From contig CAJFCV020000005.1 in the NCBI GenBank assembly GCA_904066235.2, forward strand, positions 10,659,501 to 10,723,500: DNA of 64,000 nucleotides. Reading direction: 5' to 3'. The position numbers were made by a program, and so were the translations under genes. The stretch comes from Bursaphelenchus xylophilus (taxonomy: Eukaryota; Nematoda; Chromadorea; Rhabditida; Aphelenchoididae). Below the pieces are notes generated by a model. It was not told the DNA's origin and ran no database searches. It saw only the letters and a list, made by a program, of their open reading frames with translations. Shown in pieces: positions 22,959 through 34,119 of the stretch (position 1 is the first letter of the stretch; the number at the start of each line of letters is the position of its first letter).

Positions 22959-23830
22959 TTAGTTTGTCGGGAAAATAATGAGCACTCGGTCGAGTCGAAA
23001 ATCGCATCGAAAAATGAACTGTGTCGCGGAAAAATCAAATTTCTTTCCATTTCAGTGACACAAGCGACATTACGTTCATTATTTTCCCGACAGACCGTTG
23101 ATGAGATGCACGGTGCAAATGGCTTTTTTTTGTGCACGGTGCATGCGTTTTGAACTTTTTCCCGCGCTTGTCGCCGCCGCACAGTGCATTAATTTTTTCG
23201 CACCGTGCAAACCGCAAAAAAATTGGTTTGCACTGTGCAAATTTCTGTCGCAGCGATATTTCAATGCACAGTGCGAAAACCAAGAATTGAAGTGCACAGT
23301 GCATGTTTTTTTGCATGGTTCAACATTTTTTCGCCTCCGCACAGTGCATTTCAAACTGTTCTACGCTGTCGCCAATGCACGTTGCAAATGGGTCACCTTT
23401 TGTGCTCGGTGGATGCATTTTGAACTTTTTCCCACGCTTGTCGCCGCCGCACAGTGCATTTTTTTTGTCGCACCGTGCAAACTGCAAAAAATCGGTTTGC
23501 ACTGTGCAAATTCCTGTCGCAGCGATATTTCAATGCACAGTGCGAAAAACAAATGAAAGTGAAGTGCACAGTGCATCCTGAATTTTTGTCGCCAACGCAC
23601 TGTGGATTTTTGCCTTTACGCACCGTGCAAGCCTCAAAAAAGCCGATTGCACTGTGCACATTTTTGAGCAAAACCGCAGCGGCGCAGTTGAGAAAAGCTT
23701 GCGTCGCAGCGATATTTCAAATGCACAGTGCAAGCCCAAAAAAAGGCGAGTGCACGGTGCAAAAAATGGGGGATTTTTGTGCACGGTGCGGGGGGCGGGA
23801 AACGCCCATTTTATGAAAATACTAATGTAT
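22959..23830. repeat. F1a element followed by a large F2 block
   Basis: F1a at 22959-23097. F2 from 23098 to about 23822 contains two near-duplicate halves, both with TTTTTCCC(G/A)CGCTTGTCG and GCCGCACAGTGCATT, and more than 15 GCAC-N-GTGC sites. Confidence 0.8.
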
Positions 23831-24243
23831 GCCATTTTCAAAATATTTTTTTTTTTTTTTGATTTCACTGCCGACTTTGTCTCATTTATCCATATGGAAA
23901 ACAGTAAAACTTTTTGGCTGGTTGCCCATAATTTTTCAAAGGAAAATACTCCCTTCCTTTGTATGACTAATGTTAAAAAGCGGTTTAATTAAAGCCGGCT
24001 TTGTTCGAAAAGTCATCGAAACCTTTATCAGGCAGATTGTATGTAGGAAAGTTAAAAACAAGATATCAAGATTGGGGTAGCATTTACAATGTCTGCGAGG
24101 AAAACGGCTAGACTATTTTTGGGACCAAAGAAAAGCCGCTGCTATCTCTCCGCAATACAAAATGGAGATGATTACAGGCCATGTTTGGTGTGGTCTTCTT
24201 CGATTCGACATACGAAGACATTTTTGAAAATGCGTAGTATAGT
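23831..24243. other. Intergenic, no gene seen
   Basis: AT-rich; no exon, RNA gene or clear repeat recognised. Confidence 0.5.
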
Positions 24244-24822
24244 GTCAGTCTGTCGGGAAAATAATGTGGCTTCGTCGCGGCTTGGAGTCGCCTAATTTCG
24301 TTTTGCGATGGCTTGGATTTGGTATGTCGCGACAAATCCACATTATTTTCCCGACAGACTGATATTATACTATGCTTTTTCAAAAAGTGCATAGACTTTT
24401 TTGTCGCTAGGCGAAGACCCCAATTTTGCACAGTGCACTTCACTTTTTGCTCAGATTTCGCACTGTGCATCAGAAAATATCGCCGCGACAATGGCTTGCC
24501 GTTCGCACAGTGCAAACCGCTTTTTCAAAGTTTGCACTGTGCGAAAAAACAAAACTTGCACGGTGCATTGGGAAAAAGGCAAACTGCACGGTGCGTTAGA
24601 GAACAAGAAGAAAATTGCACTGTGCGCCGCGGCAAAAAGTCTCCGCACTTTTGAAAAAGCATAGTATCACTTCGATATGTCCGTATCAGTCTGTCGGGAA
24701 AATAATGAGCACTCTGTAGCATTGAAAATCGCATCGCCGCCGGTCGCGGAAAACTCAAATTGCTTTTCGTTTCAGCGATCGGCTCAGATACATTGTGCTC
24801 ATTATTTTCCCGACAAACTCGT
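24244..24822. repeat. F1b - F2 - F1a block
   Basis: F1b 24244-24364 (core GTGGCTTCGTCGC / GCGACAAATCCAC); F2 about 24368-24668 with ends CTATGCTTTTTCAAAAAGTGC / GCACTTTTGAAAAAGCATAG; F1a 24684-24822. Confidence 0.8.
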
Positions 24823-25080
24823 ATTTTGTCACAAAATTTATGGTTTGGTCTGTGTTCATAACACTATATTTTTTCGTCTGGTTTGTGTTTTTTTTCGAAT
24901 TCGAAACAAAAGAGCAAATAAGGAAGAGTGAAAGTGGCTTAAAACCTGGGTGACAAAAAAGCTGTGCAAAGTGGGAAACGCGGCGGGACTGTCAACATTT
25001 CAAACAGTTCTGGGAGAGTCTGAGTCAACAGAGAGCAGATGGAAAGTATGTGATAATATCATATAATACACCCTTCGTCG
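24823..25080. other. No gene seen
   Basis: Short AT-rich stretch without recognised features. Confidence 0.4.
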
Positions 25081-25084
25081 TCTT

Positions 25085-25885
25085 ACTGCGCTTTTTCAAA
25101 AGTGCGCAGTAAGACGACGTTTCCTCGCGACGTCGCACCGTGCAAAAACTTCCCATTTTTCGCACCGTGCATTTGAAATTTTGCACTGTGCAAGCGAAAT
25201 ATCGCGCGACAAAAACCATTTTGAAATGAGTCGCTGCGACATTTCTGAAGCGATTTTGCGCGATGAGTAAAAATGCACCGTGCAAAATGTTCGAAAAGCT
25301 CGCACAGTGCGAAAAAAAGGCAAAATGCACTGTGCGCACCGAACAGTCTTCACTTCTCTGCACAGTGCGGGAACTTGTCGCGCGGCGACAAACGAAAAAT
25401 TTACGGTGCATTTGCGACTCCGCACAGTGCAAAAAAATGTTTTGAAAAGGGAGGTTGAATGCACAGTGCGATCTTTTTTTCGCATCCCGCCGAATTTTTA
25501 TCGCGCGACAGCTCGTCGCAAGTCCGAATGAATGCGCCCGCACAGTGCGAAAACATGTCAAAATCTCGGAGTGACATCGGCGACGCGCACTGTGCGAACA
25601 CAAAGGTTTTCTTTGCACTGTGCAATGTCTTGCTTCTTGCACCGTGCAAGCGGCTTTTTTGGACTGTCGCTCGCATTTTGAATTTTTTCGCACAGTGCAA
25701 ACGCCAAAAATCAGTTCGGCGACATGCACTGTGCGAAAACAAAAGTTTTCTTTGCACTGTGCAATTTTTTGTTTTTTGCACCGTGCAATAAGCTTTCTTG
25801 GGCTGTCGCTCGCACCCTGACCTTTTTCGCACCGTGCAAACACCAAAAAATCAGTCCGGCGACTTTCCGGAAGGGCTGGTGAGCA
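25085..25885. repeat. Large F2 block
   Basis: Two or three fused units. More than 20 GCAC-N-GTGC sites, CTTTTTCAAAAGTGCGCAG end phrase, and CCGGCGACTTTCCGGAAGG at the right end. Long open frames here lack any codon signature and recur wherever F2 occurs. Confidence 0.75.
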
Positions 25886-26162
25886 CAAAATCGAAAATCC
25901 ATAGTTTTTTGGCGCTGCAACTGAACCCCTGAAACAATAATTGAAGCTGTTGATCCCGAAAACGCGCGCTTAGACCAGCTTAGGCTCTATTTTTTCGATT
26001 AATCAGAACGATTCCTTCATTATTTAAGGGGATTTGCGGTTTTGGGGAAGCGACAAAAATGAAGACTATCACAAAATTGTCCATGAGAGCCTACCTTCTA
26101 CAGTACACGCTGTCCAGTAGGAGAGTCGCAAAGTTCAAGGTAGGGACGCGTTCTTTGCGGCT

Positions 26163-26322
26163 TATCAGACTGTCGGGAAAATAATGAGCACTCTGTCGCA
26201 GCGAAAATCGTATCGCCGCCGAGAAAATGAATAGTGTCGTGAAAAAATCAAATTTCTTTTTATTTCAGCGACACGATCGGCGGAGCGACAGAATACTCAT
26301 TATTTTCCCGACAGACAGATAA
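26163..26322. mobile_element. F1a element
   Basis: Ends TATCAGACTGTCGGG / CCCGACAGACAGATA; interior includes TTTTTATTTCAGCGAC, a splice-acceptor-like tract common to F1a. Confidence 0.8.
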
Positions 26323-26747
26323 TAAAGCTCTTATCGGAATTTCAAAAAAAAAATCAAAAAAAAAATTGTCGGGTTTCCCCAATTTTCAAACAAAAAATTC
26401 CGATCCTTTTCTACGACAGTCTCACAAAAAATGTGTGATGTGAGAAAAAATCAATCTAAACATATAGATTTGTGCCAAGTTTCATCAGAATTCATTTCTG
26501 TAAAATATAATGACTTTCTCCGTCCTTTTATGATGCATTCAAACGTCTGTGCAATAAAAATTCAAAAGATAATGAGTAAAAAAGTCTTAATCAAACGATC
26601 AACACATTGTCTCTGAGTGTTTTGCTCTTCGTATTTTCATAATGGACAATTGTCCTCTTTTGCACAGTGCATTTTGAACCTTTTCCCACGTTTGTTGCCA
26701 ACGCACAGAACCCTCAAAAAAGCAGTATTTTTTGTCGTACAGATGCC

Positions 26748-27529
26748 CAGGGTGGGGCATCTTTGTGGTCCGATTTGAATTGGTTATAACTTCTTTAGTT
26801 TTTGGCCAAATCTTAAAATTCTTTTTTTCCCTGAATCCTCAGACAACCCCATTTTGTCTGATACCAAATATGTAACACATATGTTATTTGAGTTGGCTAT
26901 AACTTCTTTAGTTTTTGGCCAAATCTTAAAATTCTTTTTTTCCCTGAATCCTCAGACATCCCCATTTTGTTTGATATCAAATATGTTATACATAGGTGGT
27001 AAAAGTTCCGTATTCTGGCCGCAACAAATGTACTCTGCGAACTGCGCCCAAGCTTGGGAACTAGAGTTAGGAAAAAAGGCCTAGCTGGCGCTGAATTACT
27101 ATAGTAGCTGTATAGTTTTAAGGGTACCTACGAAGGGCTATTATGACTCATTTAGTTCTATACGGAGGCAATAAGTTTAGTTCCGGACAGGTTTCATCGT
27201 ATAAAGTGTAAAATCGCAGGCTTCAGCTGTTTTTGATGGGTAAGGTGGCACGTAAAAACGAGGCTACCTCACTAACTAAATCCACTGTCCGGGAATTAGA
27301 CAACGATGAATTGAGTCTGCACGCCAAATTTGGGCTAATTCTGACCAGTTTCCGCAAAGTTATAAAGTGTGGCCAGAATAAGGAACTTTTCCACCTATGT
27401 ATAACATACTTGGTATCATACAAAATGGGGATGTCTGAGGATTCAGGGAAAAAAAGAATTTTAAGATTTGGCCAAAAACTAGAGAAGTTATAGCCAATTC
27501 AAGTGGGGCCACAAAGATGCCCCACCCTG
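26748..27529. mobile_element. 780-base foldback with Tc1/mariner-like ends
   Basis: Inverted ends CAGGGTGGGGCATCTTTGTGG / CCACAAAGATGCCCCACCCTG continue into arms that share TTGGCCAAATCTTAAAATTC (tandemly doubled in the left arm). TA follows the right end. No transposase. The CAGGG start resembles the mariner element at 11622, so it may be a related non-autonomous form. Confidence 0.75.
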
Positions 27530-27979
27530 TAAAATTACCGGGTTTATTCAACTTTTTTCAGCGCAAAAAAAAGATTGGTCGATAATTCATTTGTCGATTT
27601 GCATTTTTCATTTTTTTAAAGATAAATTTGGCTCATTATTTTCCCGACAGACGTCATTTTTTCCCCTTTTTTTACTTTTTTAAACGAGTAGCTCAGGTAA
27701 AAGTTTCCTTTTTCGAACTTTTAACGAGGTCGCTTACTCACGCCGGCTTTGTGCAATACACGATTCCAATTTGGTAATAAATATCATTTCCCCTCCGCGT
27801 TTTCATGTGTTATTGTTTACGTTCTTGTGTGTTATTGTCGGGAAAGAACAGATTTCAATCGGCTTTTATGATGTTTGCATAAATCTTGGCGCTTGGAAAA
27901 CCCGACTCATTTTATCAGAAATTGAATTGTTTCCTTCAATTTTTGATAAAATTTTCAGTGAAATTGCTCGTTTTAGGCC

Positions 27980-30900
27980 ATGGTAATGCGCCGCAAATAC
28001 GCGCCGTTCATTTCCGTGACACTCTTGGCGTGCCTGTTGGTCTTCACGTCAGTGTTTTTGTTTATGGATGGCGATGACAAAGGTAGGTGGGGCGAAGATC
28101 CTACTCTGCGGTAAAAATATACCTATCAATCTGTCGGAAAAATAACAGCGGGTCGTCGAAGCCAAATTTTCCATCTCATCGAAAAAAAGGCTACCGTCGC
28201 GCACCAAATCTCCAGCCATCGCAATGAGGATGATGGGTGATTCTTGGCGCGGCTTAGGTGCAAGAAGTTTAAAGAACGAAATATTTTCGCATCTTATTGT
28301 GGAGCTTACAGCGCGGGGTTCATCACAATATTTATATATTCTGGAAGCGGAACCTTTACTCTATACCCATGCCAATTTTCAAGTCTCTATCTTGAACGGC
28401 TAGCGAGCAATGTATTAAAGAAAGAGGTCCGCTTTGAAAAACTAGAAAAAAATCGGGGAGACCGGTTGTGTCCCGAAAGTACAGAATGCCGTGCGTTGTT
28501 TTCCCGACGCAACGTCAAACTGAGATAAGCTAAAACAGTCCGGTGAATGGATTGGCAATTTGCCGAAAAAATACGCGAAAAAACGTTTTGTCGGGGGAGA
28601 AATGGGGAATTTTTGGGGCGAGAGAGTACGTTTTTGCGTGTCTTTTTTCTCTCTTTCTCTGCGAAATCAAGACGAAGTGTAAAAAACCGATAGCGAAGGG
28701 TCTATTCCGCACACCGGACTCCTGAGTTTGACGTGCGACGCTCTGATAAAACTTTTCGTGTTAAAATTCGCAGCAAAATGTCACATTTTTGCCTACTTTT
28801 GATCTAAAAATTTTGGTCATTTCCGCAAAATGCGAACTAGGAATCTCGCTCATATCTCAAAAAAACTTAATCTAAATTTAAGCCAAATTTCATCAAAATC
28901 GCTGCTAGAGATGAGCTTGAACTTTGCCGCCTTGAACTTGGGTTTCAAAATCCCTAGCTTGAACTTAAGTCGGCGCCGATTGCGTCGTTGACGTGAAAAG
29001 CAATACAATTTTGCCACGATGCAATTCACTTTCTCGCGATTTCCGATACAACAGGATGATCATTTTCCCGACAGACTGATAGGAATTATCGGTTTTCGAT
29101 AGTTTTCAATCGAAAAATCTCGGTTTTTCCCTGCAGAGCCCGTTCAAAAAATCTCGAAAAGGTCATAAAAAATCGGTTTTTTTTCAACTTCCGGAAACAT
29201 ATTTATATTTACATATTTGCTAAAATTTACAGTAGCAAGCAAGAGCATAGTGATGGCCAAACTCTCAACCACAACCATGGAATCAATAGAGGCGGACGAC
29301 GAGACTCCGCAGACTTTATGGGGCAATTACTCCAAGCGGCTGACTGTAAATTCTGCGGCATGCGGTGGAATGGCCAATATGGTAAGTGAAAATTTATTTG
29401 ACTGACTTTACATATTATCAATCTGTCGGGGAAATAATGTGGATTGCTCGCAGAAAAATGCCTCAATTTGTCGGAAATTGGCTCAATCGCGGACCAAATC
29501 CCCAGCCGTCGCAAAGCGATAATGGGCAATTATAAGGCGCGATAAATCCACATTATTTTCCCGACAAACTGATAGTAAATATGTACGTATTACTGTATTT
29601 CTACAAGCTAAAAAAGTGTTTTGAAGGCGGCTGTTTTCAGCTGTTCCGATTGGCCTTCCTCTTCGGTGTCGGGAAGCGATTGAAGCGGAAGGCTTACATG
29701 TACGATGAGTGTGCTGTGGATTACAAATTGGAGTTGATCTCCTATTTCCCGAATCTTGCGGGTCTGGAGTTTCGGGTAGGCTCATTTTTCGAATAAATTG
29801 GGTGTTCGAGTTTAGCTGGAAGACCGAAATTACACTCCCATCAATTTTGGGGAACTGGACTGGACCATGGATGATTTTAAAAAGTAAGTTGGGTTATATG
29901 TATTTAATAATATTCATATCGACACTTTGATATCTTGGAAATAAGTTTTCTTTAAATTTAAGCGTCCTTATCAGTCTGTCGGGGAAATAATGTGGATTCG
30001 TTGGGACTTGGAAACGCCCATCGTTGCTTTGCGACGGTTATCTGGAGATTTCGACTGCGAGGAGGCAAGAAATTTTTCTACGACAAATCCACATTATTTT
30101 CCCGACATCCCTGATATTTAGAAAGGATATTATTTTTTAAAACTTTGAATCACTTTTTTTACTTTTTTGTCGCCGGAAAAGCTTGTGTCTATAATTCGCG
30201 GCGCCGTCTTAGTATTGAGAATCACCCAAAACCGATCAATTTTCTGCCTGATTCGCGGAATGCTGCACTGGCAATGATTCAGCGGAATTTTTGAGACGTC
30301 AACATTCAGCCACCAAAGGCAGGGGTGGTCAGCGGACCCTATTTTTCCGATTTTCGGCCCGCGGCCCGGCCCGTCTTGTCTTTTTCCAGGCCCGGCCCGG
30401 CCCGTGCAGGCCCGTTTATAGAGGGTTGAACTGCGCCCAAGCTTGGGATCTAAACTTAGGCAAAAAAGGCGTTGATCTAGTTAGTAAAGGATCAATGTGA
30501 TTGTTTTGTGGTTTTATAATGGAACTATAGACTTGTAAACGTTTTAGAACTTGAGAAACAGCAACTATAACAACATCAATTAATTTTCCCGGCGCAAAAA
30601 CAATGAATGCCAACGATTTGGCATTATAATTTAGACGGGCCGGGCCGGAAAAAACCCCAGGCCCGCGGCCCGGCCCGGCCTGTGACGGGCCCGGCCCGTT
30701 TGTCAAATTTCCATTTTTGAGCCCGGCCCACTGACCCCCTGACCAAAGGGCCGCCAAACAAAACAAATATTCTGCCTCAAAAATTATGGCAATTTTGTAG
30801 TTCTCAATTTTTGCCCATTATTTTCCCGACAGACTGATAAAATTCCCCTGATTTTTCTTTTTTCAGACTAGAGAACGCCAGCAATGTGGACACGATCATG

Positions 30901-32790
30901 GTGACCGGCCAGTACTTGCAGTCGTTCAAGTACTTTCACAAATACAAGCCGGCAATTCGCAAGGTTTTCCGGCCCTCGAAAGCGATCCAAGCCTTTATCA
31001 AGGGCTATGTGGACAATGCGTTCCCCAATTCCACCTCCCACAAACTCTGCATTCATATCCGGCGCGGCTTCGAAGGCCACTACATGATTGTCAGCGAACC
31101 GCATTTCACACTTCATGTAAGGGCTCTTACAGGAAATTTGATGATTTTTTTGCGGGTTTAGGCAGCTCAAACAGTATCGGACTACCTGAAGGAGTCGTTG
31201 AATATCTCTGAAGTGGATGCGATCATCTTCTCGGATGATCGGGACTTTGCCCGGATGGCGGCGGCTGCTATTATGGTGAGTTTGGTGAAGGCAAAAGAGA
31301 CTGCCAAATGTGTCGGGAAAATAATAAGCGCAATGCGGGGCGTTGCGGCAGAACTCTCCCCCTTTTCTTAACTTCCCCCTTTTTGAACACTCTCCCGCAT
31401 TTTGAAAATTGAAAAAAATGAGGTGCAACATGTTATACGATGAAATTTTTTTTCCAATTGAAAAAATGAGGTGCGACATGTTATACGATGAAATTTTTTT
31501 TCCAATTGAAAAAATGAGGTGCGACATGTTATACGATGATTTTTTTTTTCAAATTGAAAAAAAATTAGATGTGACATGTTATACGATGAAATTTTTTTTT
31601 CAAATTGAAAAAAATTAGATGTGACATGTTATACGATGAAATTTTTTTTCCAATTGAAAAAATGAGGTGCGACATGTTATACGATGAATTTTTTTTTCAA
31701 ATTGAAAAAAAAATTAGATGTGACATGTTATACGATGAAATTTTTTTTTCAAATTGAAAAAAATTAGATGTGACATGTTAAACGATGAAATTTTTTTTTC
31801 AAATTGAAAAAATTAGGTGTGACATGTTATACGATGGAATTTTTCTTCAAATTGAGAAAAATTGGGTGTGACATGTTATACGATGGAATTTTTTTTTTCA
31901 AATTGAAAAAAATGAGGTGTGACATGTTATACGATAAAAAAAATTTTCAAATTGAAAAAAATTAGATGTGACATGTTATACGATGGAATTTTTCTTCAAA
32001 TTGAGAAAAATTGGGTGTGACAGTTTATACGATAAAAAAATTTTCAAATTGGATAAAAGAGGGCTCTTAATTTTCCCGACAGACTAATAGCAATTTTTCA
32101 TAAAGTGCACGGACAGTTTGTCGCCGTCTGCACTGTGCGTGCACTAAACACGCACACTCCTCCTTTTGCACAGTGCATTTCAATTTTTCGCGTTTTGCAT
32201 TTTGCACTGTGCATTTGAAATATCGGTGCGATGTTTCAATGACGGGCGATTGCAACGCGCGACAGTCCACATTATTTATCCGACAGACTGATAGATAGAA
32301 AAACTGATAGAAAAAAAATTTTTGGATTACTTCGGATTTTTTACAGGGCTTTCTTTATTCGTATCTTGCTTTGTTACAAAGCCAACACACTGTTTTTTCA
32401 GAACAAAACGGACATCGGGCTGGCGCACGCGTCCGTGATTATGAACCGGGCCGAGGAGATGAGCATGGCCCACTCGGTGTGCGACTCGATGATCCTCACC
32501 TCGGCCGGCTCCACGTTCGGCTGGTGGATGGGGTATTTGATGCGAGAGGAGGCGCAGAAACGCGTCTTCTACAACGGGCTCATGTTTAAGGTGACTTTTT
32601 TGGGGCTTTATCGATTTTTTACGGCCTCAACGTCATATGTAAAATATAAAAAAATTTTCAGGAAAGAGCCAAAAACATGATGCGACAGTTCAAAGAGAAC
32701 GATTACATTCCACCGAAATGGCGGAGGATACAGGAGTTCGACCACGAGGTCTTCTTTTACAGCCGAAAAAAGCCCTCCATTTTGTATTGA
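27980..32790 (+). CDS. Gene G: GT11-type alpha-1,2-fucosyltransferase-like protein, 378 aa
   Basis: Exons 27980-28082, 29233-29381, 29641-29775, 29816-29883, 30867-31116, 31162-31275, 32402-32590 and 32662-32790; phases 1, 0, 0, 2, 0, 0, 0; stop TGA at 32788. A short cytoplasmic tail and a membrane anchor (residues about 10-29) fit a type II Golgi enzyme. GGMANMLFRLAF (from residue 79) matches the GG.GN..F..A donor-site motif of GT11. HIRRGF (215-220) corresponds to HxRRxD but lacks the Asp. FSDD (258-261) and SMILTSAGSTFGWW (302-315) are the later family motifs. It would transfer fucose from GDP-fucose if active; the altered motif makes that uncertain. A preceding TTTTAG, then GCC before the first ATG, suggests trans-splicing. 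Genes H and I are paralogues. Confidence 0.88.
28124..29082. repeat. F1c-type ends enclosing an F5 element, intron 1 of gene G
   Basis: The left end TATCAATCTGTCGG is at 28124 and the right end TTTTCCCGACAGACTGATA is at 29082. An F5 copy (28512-28734, ACGTCAAACTGAG / CTGAGTTTGACGT) sits between them, beside another TTTTCCCGAC, so insertion into older repeats is likely. F4-like phrases lie at 28750-28920. Confidence 0.6.
29416..29574. mobile_element. F1b element in intron 2 of gene G
   Basis: Ends TATCAATCTGTCGGGG / CCCGACAAACTGATA; core ATGTGGATTG ... AAATCCACAT. It fills most of a 259-base intron. Confidence 0.85.
29969..30115. mobile_element. F1b element in intron 4 of gene G
   Basis: Ends TATCAGTCTGTCGGGG / CCCGACATCCCTGATA; core ATGTGGATTCGT ... 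ACAAATCCACAT. Confidence 0.8.
30311..30757. repeat. GGCCCGG foldback, intron 4 of gene G
   Basis: CCAAAGGCAGGGGTGGTCAG on the left faces CTGACCCCCTGACCAAAGG on the right. Each arm carries stacked GGCCCGGCCCG repeats. The centre shares AACTGCGCCCAAGCTTGGGA with 27040-27060. Confidence 0.75.
31305..32090. repeat. F1 ends enclosing a minisatellite, intron 6 of gene G
   Basis: TGTCGGGAAAATAATAAGC (31310) and TTTTCCCGACAGACTAATA (32090) bracket about 13 copies of a 48-50 base unit, ATGAGGTGCGACATGTTATACGATGAAA followed by T runs and CAAATTGAAAAA. The array seems to have grown inside the element. Confidence 0.8.
32091..32292. repeat. F2 fragment plus lone F1b end, intron 6 of gene G
   Basis: TTTCATAAAGTGCACGGAC and several GCAC-N-GTGC sites, followed by CCACATTATTTATCCGACAGACTGATA. 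Confidence 0.65.
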
Positions 32791-32894
32791 ACGTTGCGAT
32801 TTGGAGGCAAATCTGGGTAAAGAACGGGTATTTCGTATTTATTATTATCTACCAAGCTTTATTGTTATGACCTTGTTGATCAATTTGAATCATA

Positions 32895-33990
32895 ATACTA
32901 GTCGCCGCAAAAAGTCTTTGGAATTTTCTGCGACTCTGCACTGTGCGCGAAACCGAAAACACATTTTGCACCGTGCATCCGGCCCGAAAAGTGCTTTTGC
33001 ACTGTGCAATTTTGTTGATTTTGCCTTATTGTCGCGCGCGATTCCCACTTTTCTCAGCGACAAATCGACATTTCGGGGTGCGGCGGGATTTGGGGGCCGC
33101 GAAAAATTCCAAAGACTTTTTGCGCCGACTAGTAAACATGTTGATGAAAACTTGGAGCTGGTTGGAAGATCGGAAGATTGGTATAAAATGTTGCATTTTC
33201 ACAAAGTCCCAGGACATCTTTTCGCTTTCGCACAGTGCATCTTGAACTGTTGTCGCCAACGCACTGTGGAGTTTTGCCTTTGCGCACCGTGCAAACCTCA
33301 AAAAAGTCGATTGCACTGTGCAACCCCCAAAAAGGCCGATTGCACTGTGCAAATTTTTGAGCAAAATCGCAACGGCGCAGTTGAGAAAAGCTTACGTCGC
33401 AGCGATATTTCAAATGCACAGTGCAAAACCAAAACAAGGCGAGTGCACGGTGCAAGAACTCGCGAATTTTTGTGCACGGTGCGGACCGCGATGAATGTCT
33501 CGAAATTTTGCACTGTGCAGCCGAACACCGCGCGACAAAAGTCGTTTCCAGCGGAGTCGCTGCCGCCTTTCTGAAGCGATTTCCCGCACAGTGCAAAAAG
33601 GGGCATAATGCACAGTGCAGAATGTTCGAAATGACTGCACCGTGCGAAAAAATAAAAAAAATCCAAAATGCTTTTTTTTCAAATGCACAGTGCAAAACCA
33701 AAAAAAACAAATACTCGCGAAGTTTTATGCACGGTGCGGACCGTGACAAATGTCGAGGCACTTTGTGAAAATGCCATTGGCCCTTACGGAACGTCGCCAC
33801 TTTTTCGGCGCTTGCGCTATGCGAAAAAAGCCACGGTGAGTGCGATCGCCGAAAAAGCTCATTGCACGGTGCAAAGCGAAGTTTTTTGTTGTTCGCACGG
33901 TGCCATGGATTTTTTTGGGCTGTCGCTCGGACCCTGACTTTTTCGCACAGTGCAAACGCGAATAATCCGTCCGGCGATTTTCCGGAAAGA
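32895..33990. repeat. F2 blocks between convergent genes G and H
   Basis: One unit at about 32898-33134 (CTAGTCGCCGCAAAAAGTC / GCGCCGACTAG) and a longer block at 33190-33995, with about 25 GCAC-N-GTGC sites. No gene. Confidence 0.75.
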
Positions 33991-34101
33991 CAAGTAAAGA
34001 GGAGTGGAATTTTTGGTTCGAATATTACTAGCAGACTTCTACAGGCGAGACTTTGGCAAGTAAAAAAAGTTCAAAAAATTACAATTCGCATAAGTAGAGA
34101 C

Positions 34102-34107
34102 TTTATT
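34102..34107 (-). terminator. Polyadenylation signal of gene H
   Basis: AATAAA on the minus strand, 13 bases past the gene H stop. Confidence 0.45.
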
Positions 34108-34119
34108 CACATTTTCAAA

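Noticed and set aside
25025..25888. Long minus-strand open frame (287 codons)
   Set aside because: It lies wholly in F2 sequence. The same Cys/Ala/Gln-rich peptide phrases (HCAF, TVQK, ARCE) occur at every F2 copy on either strand.
32801..33574. 257-codon open frame after gene G
   Set aside because: Composed of F2 sequence between convergent genes; no splice or domain support.
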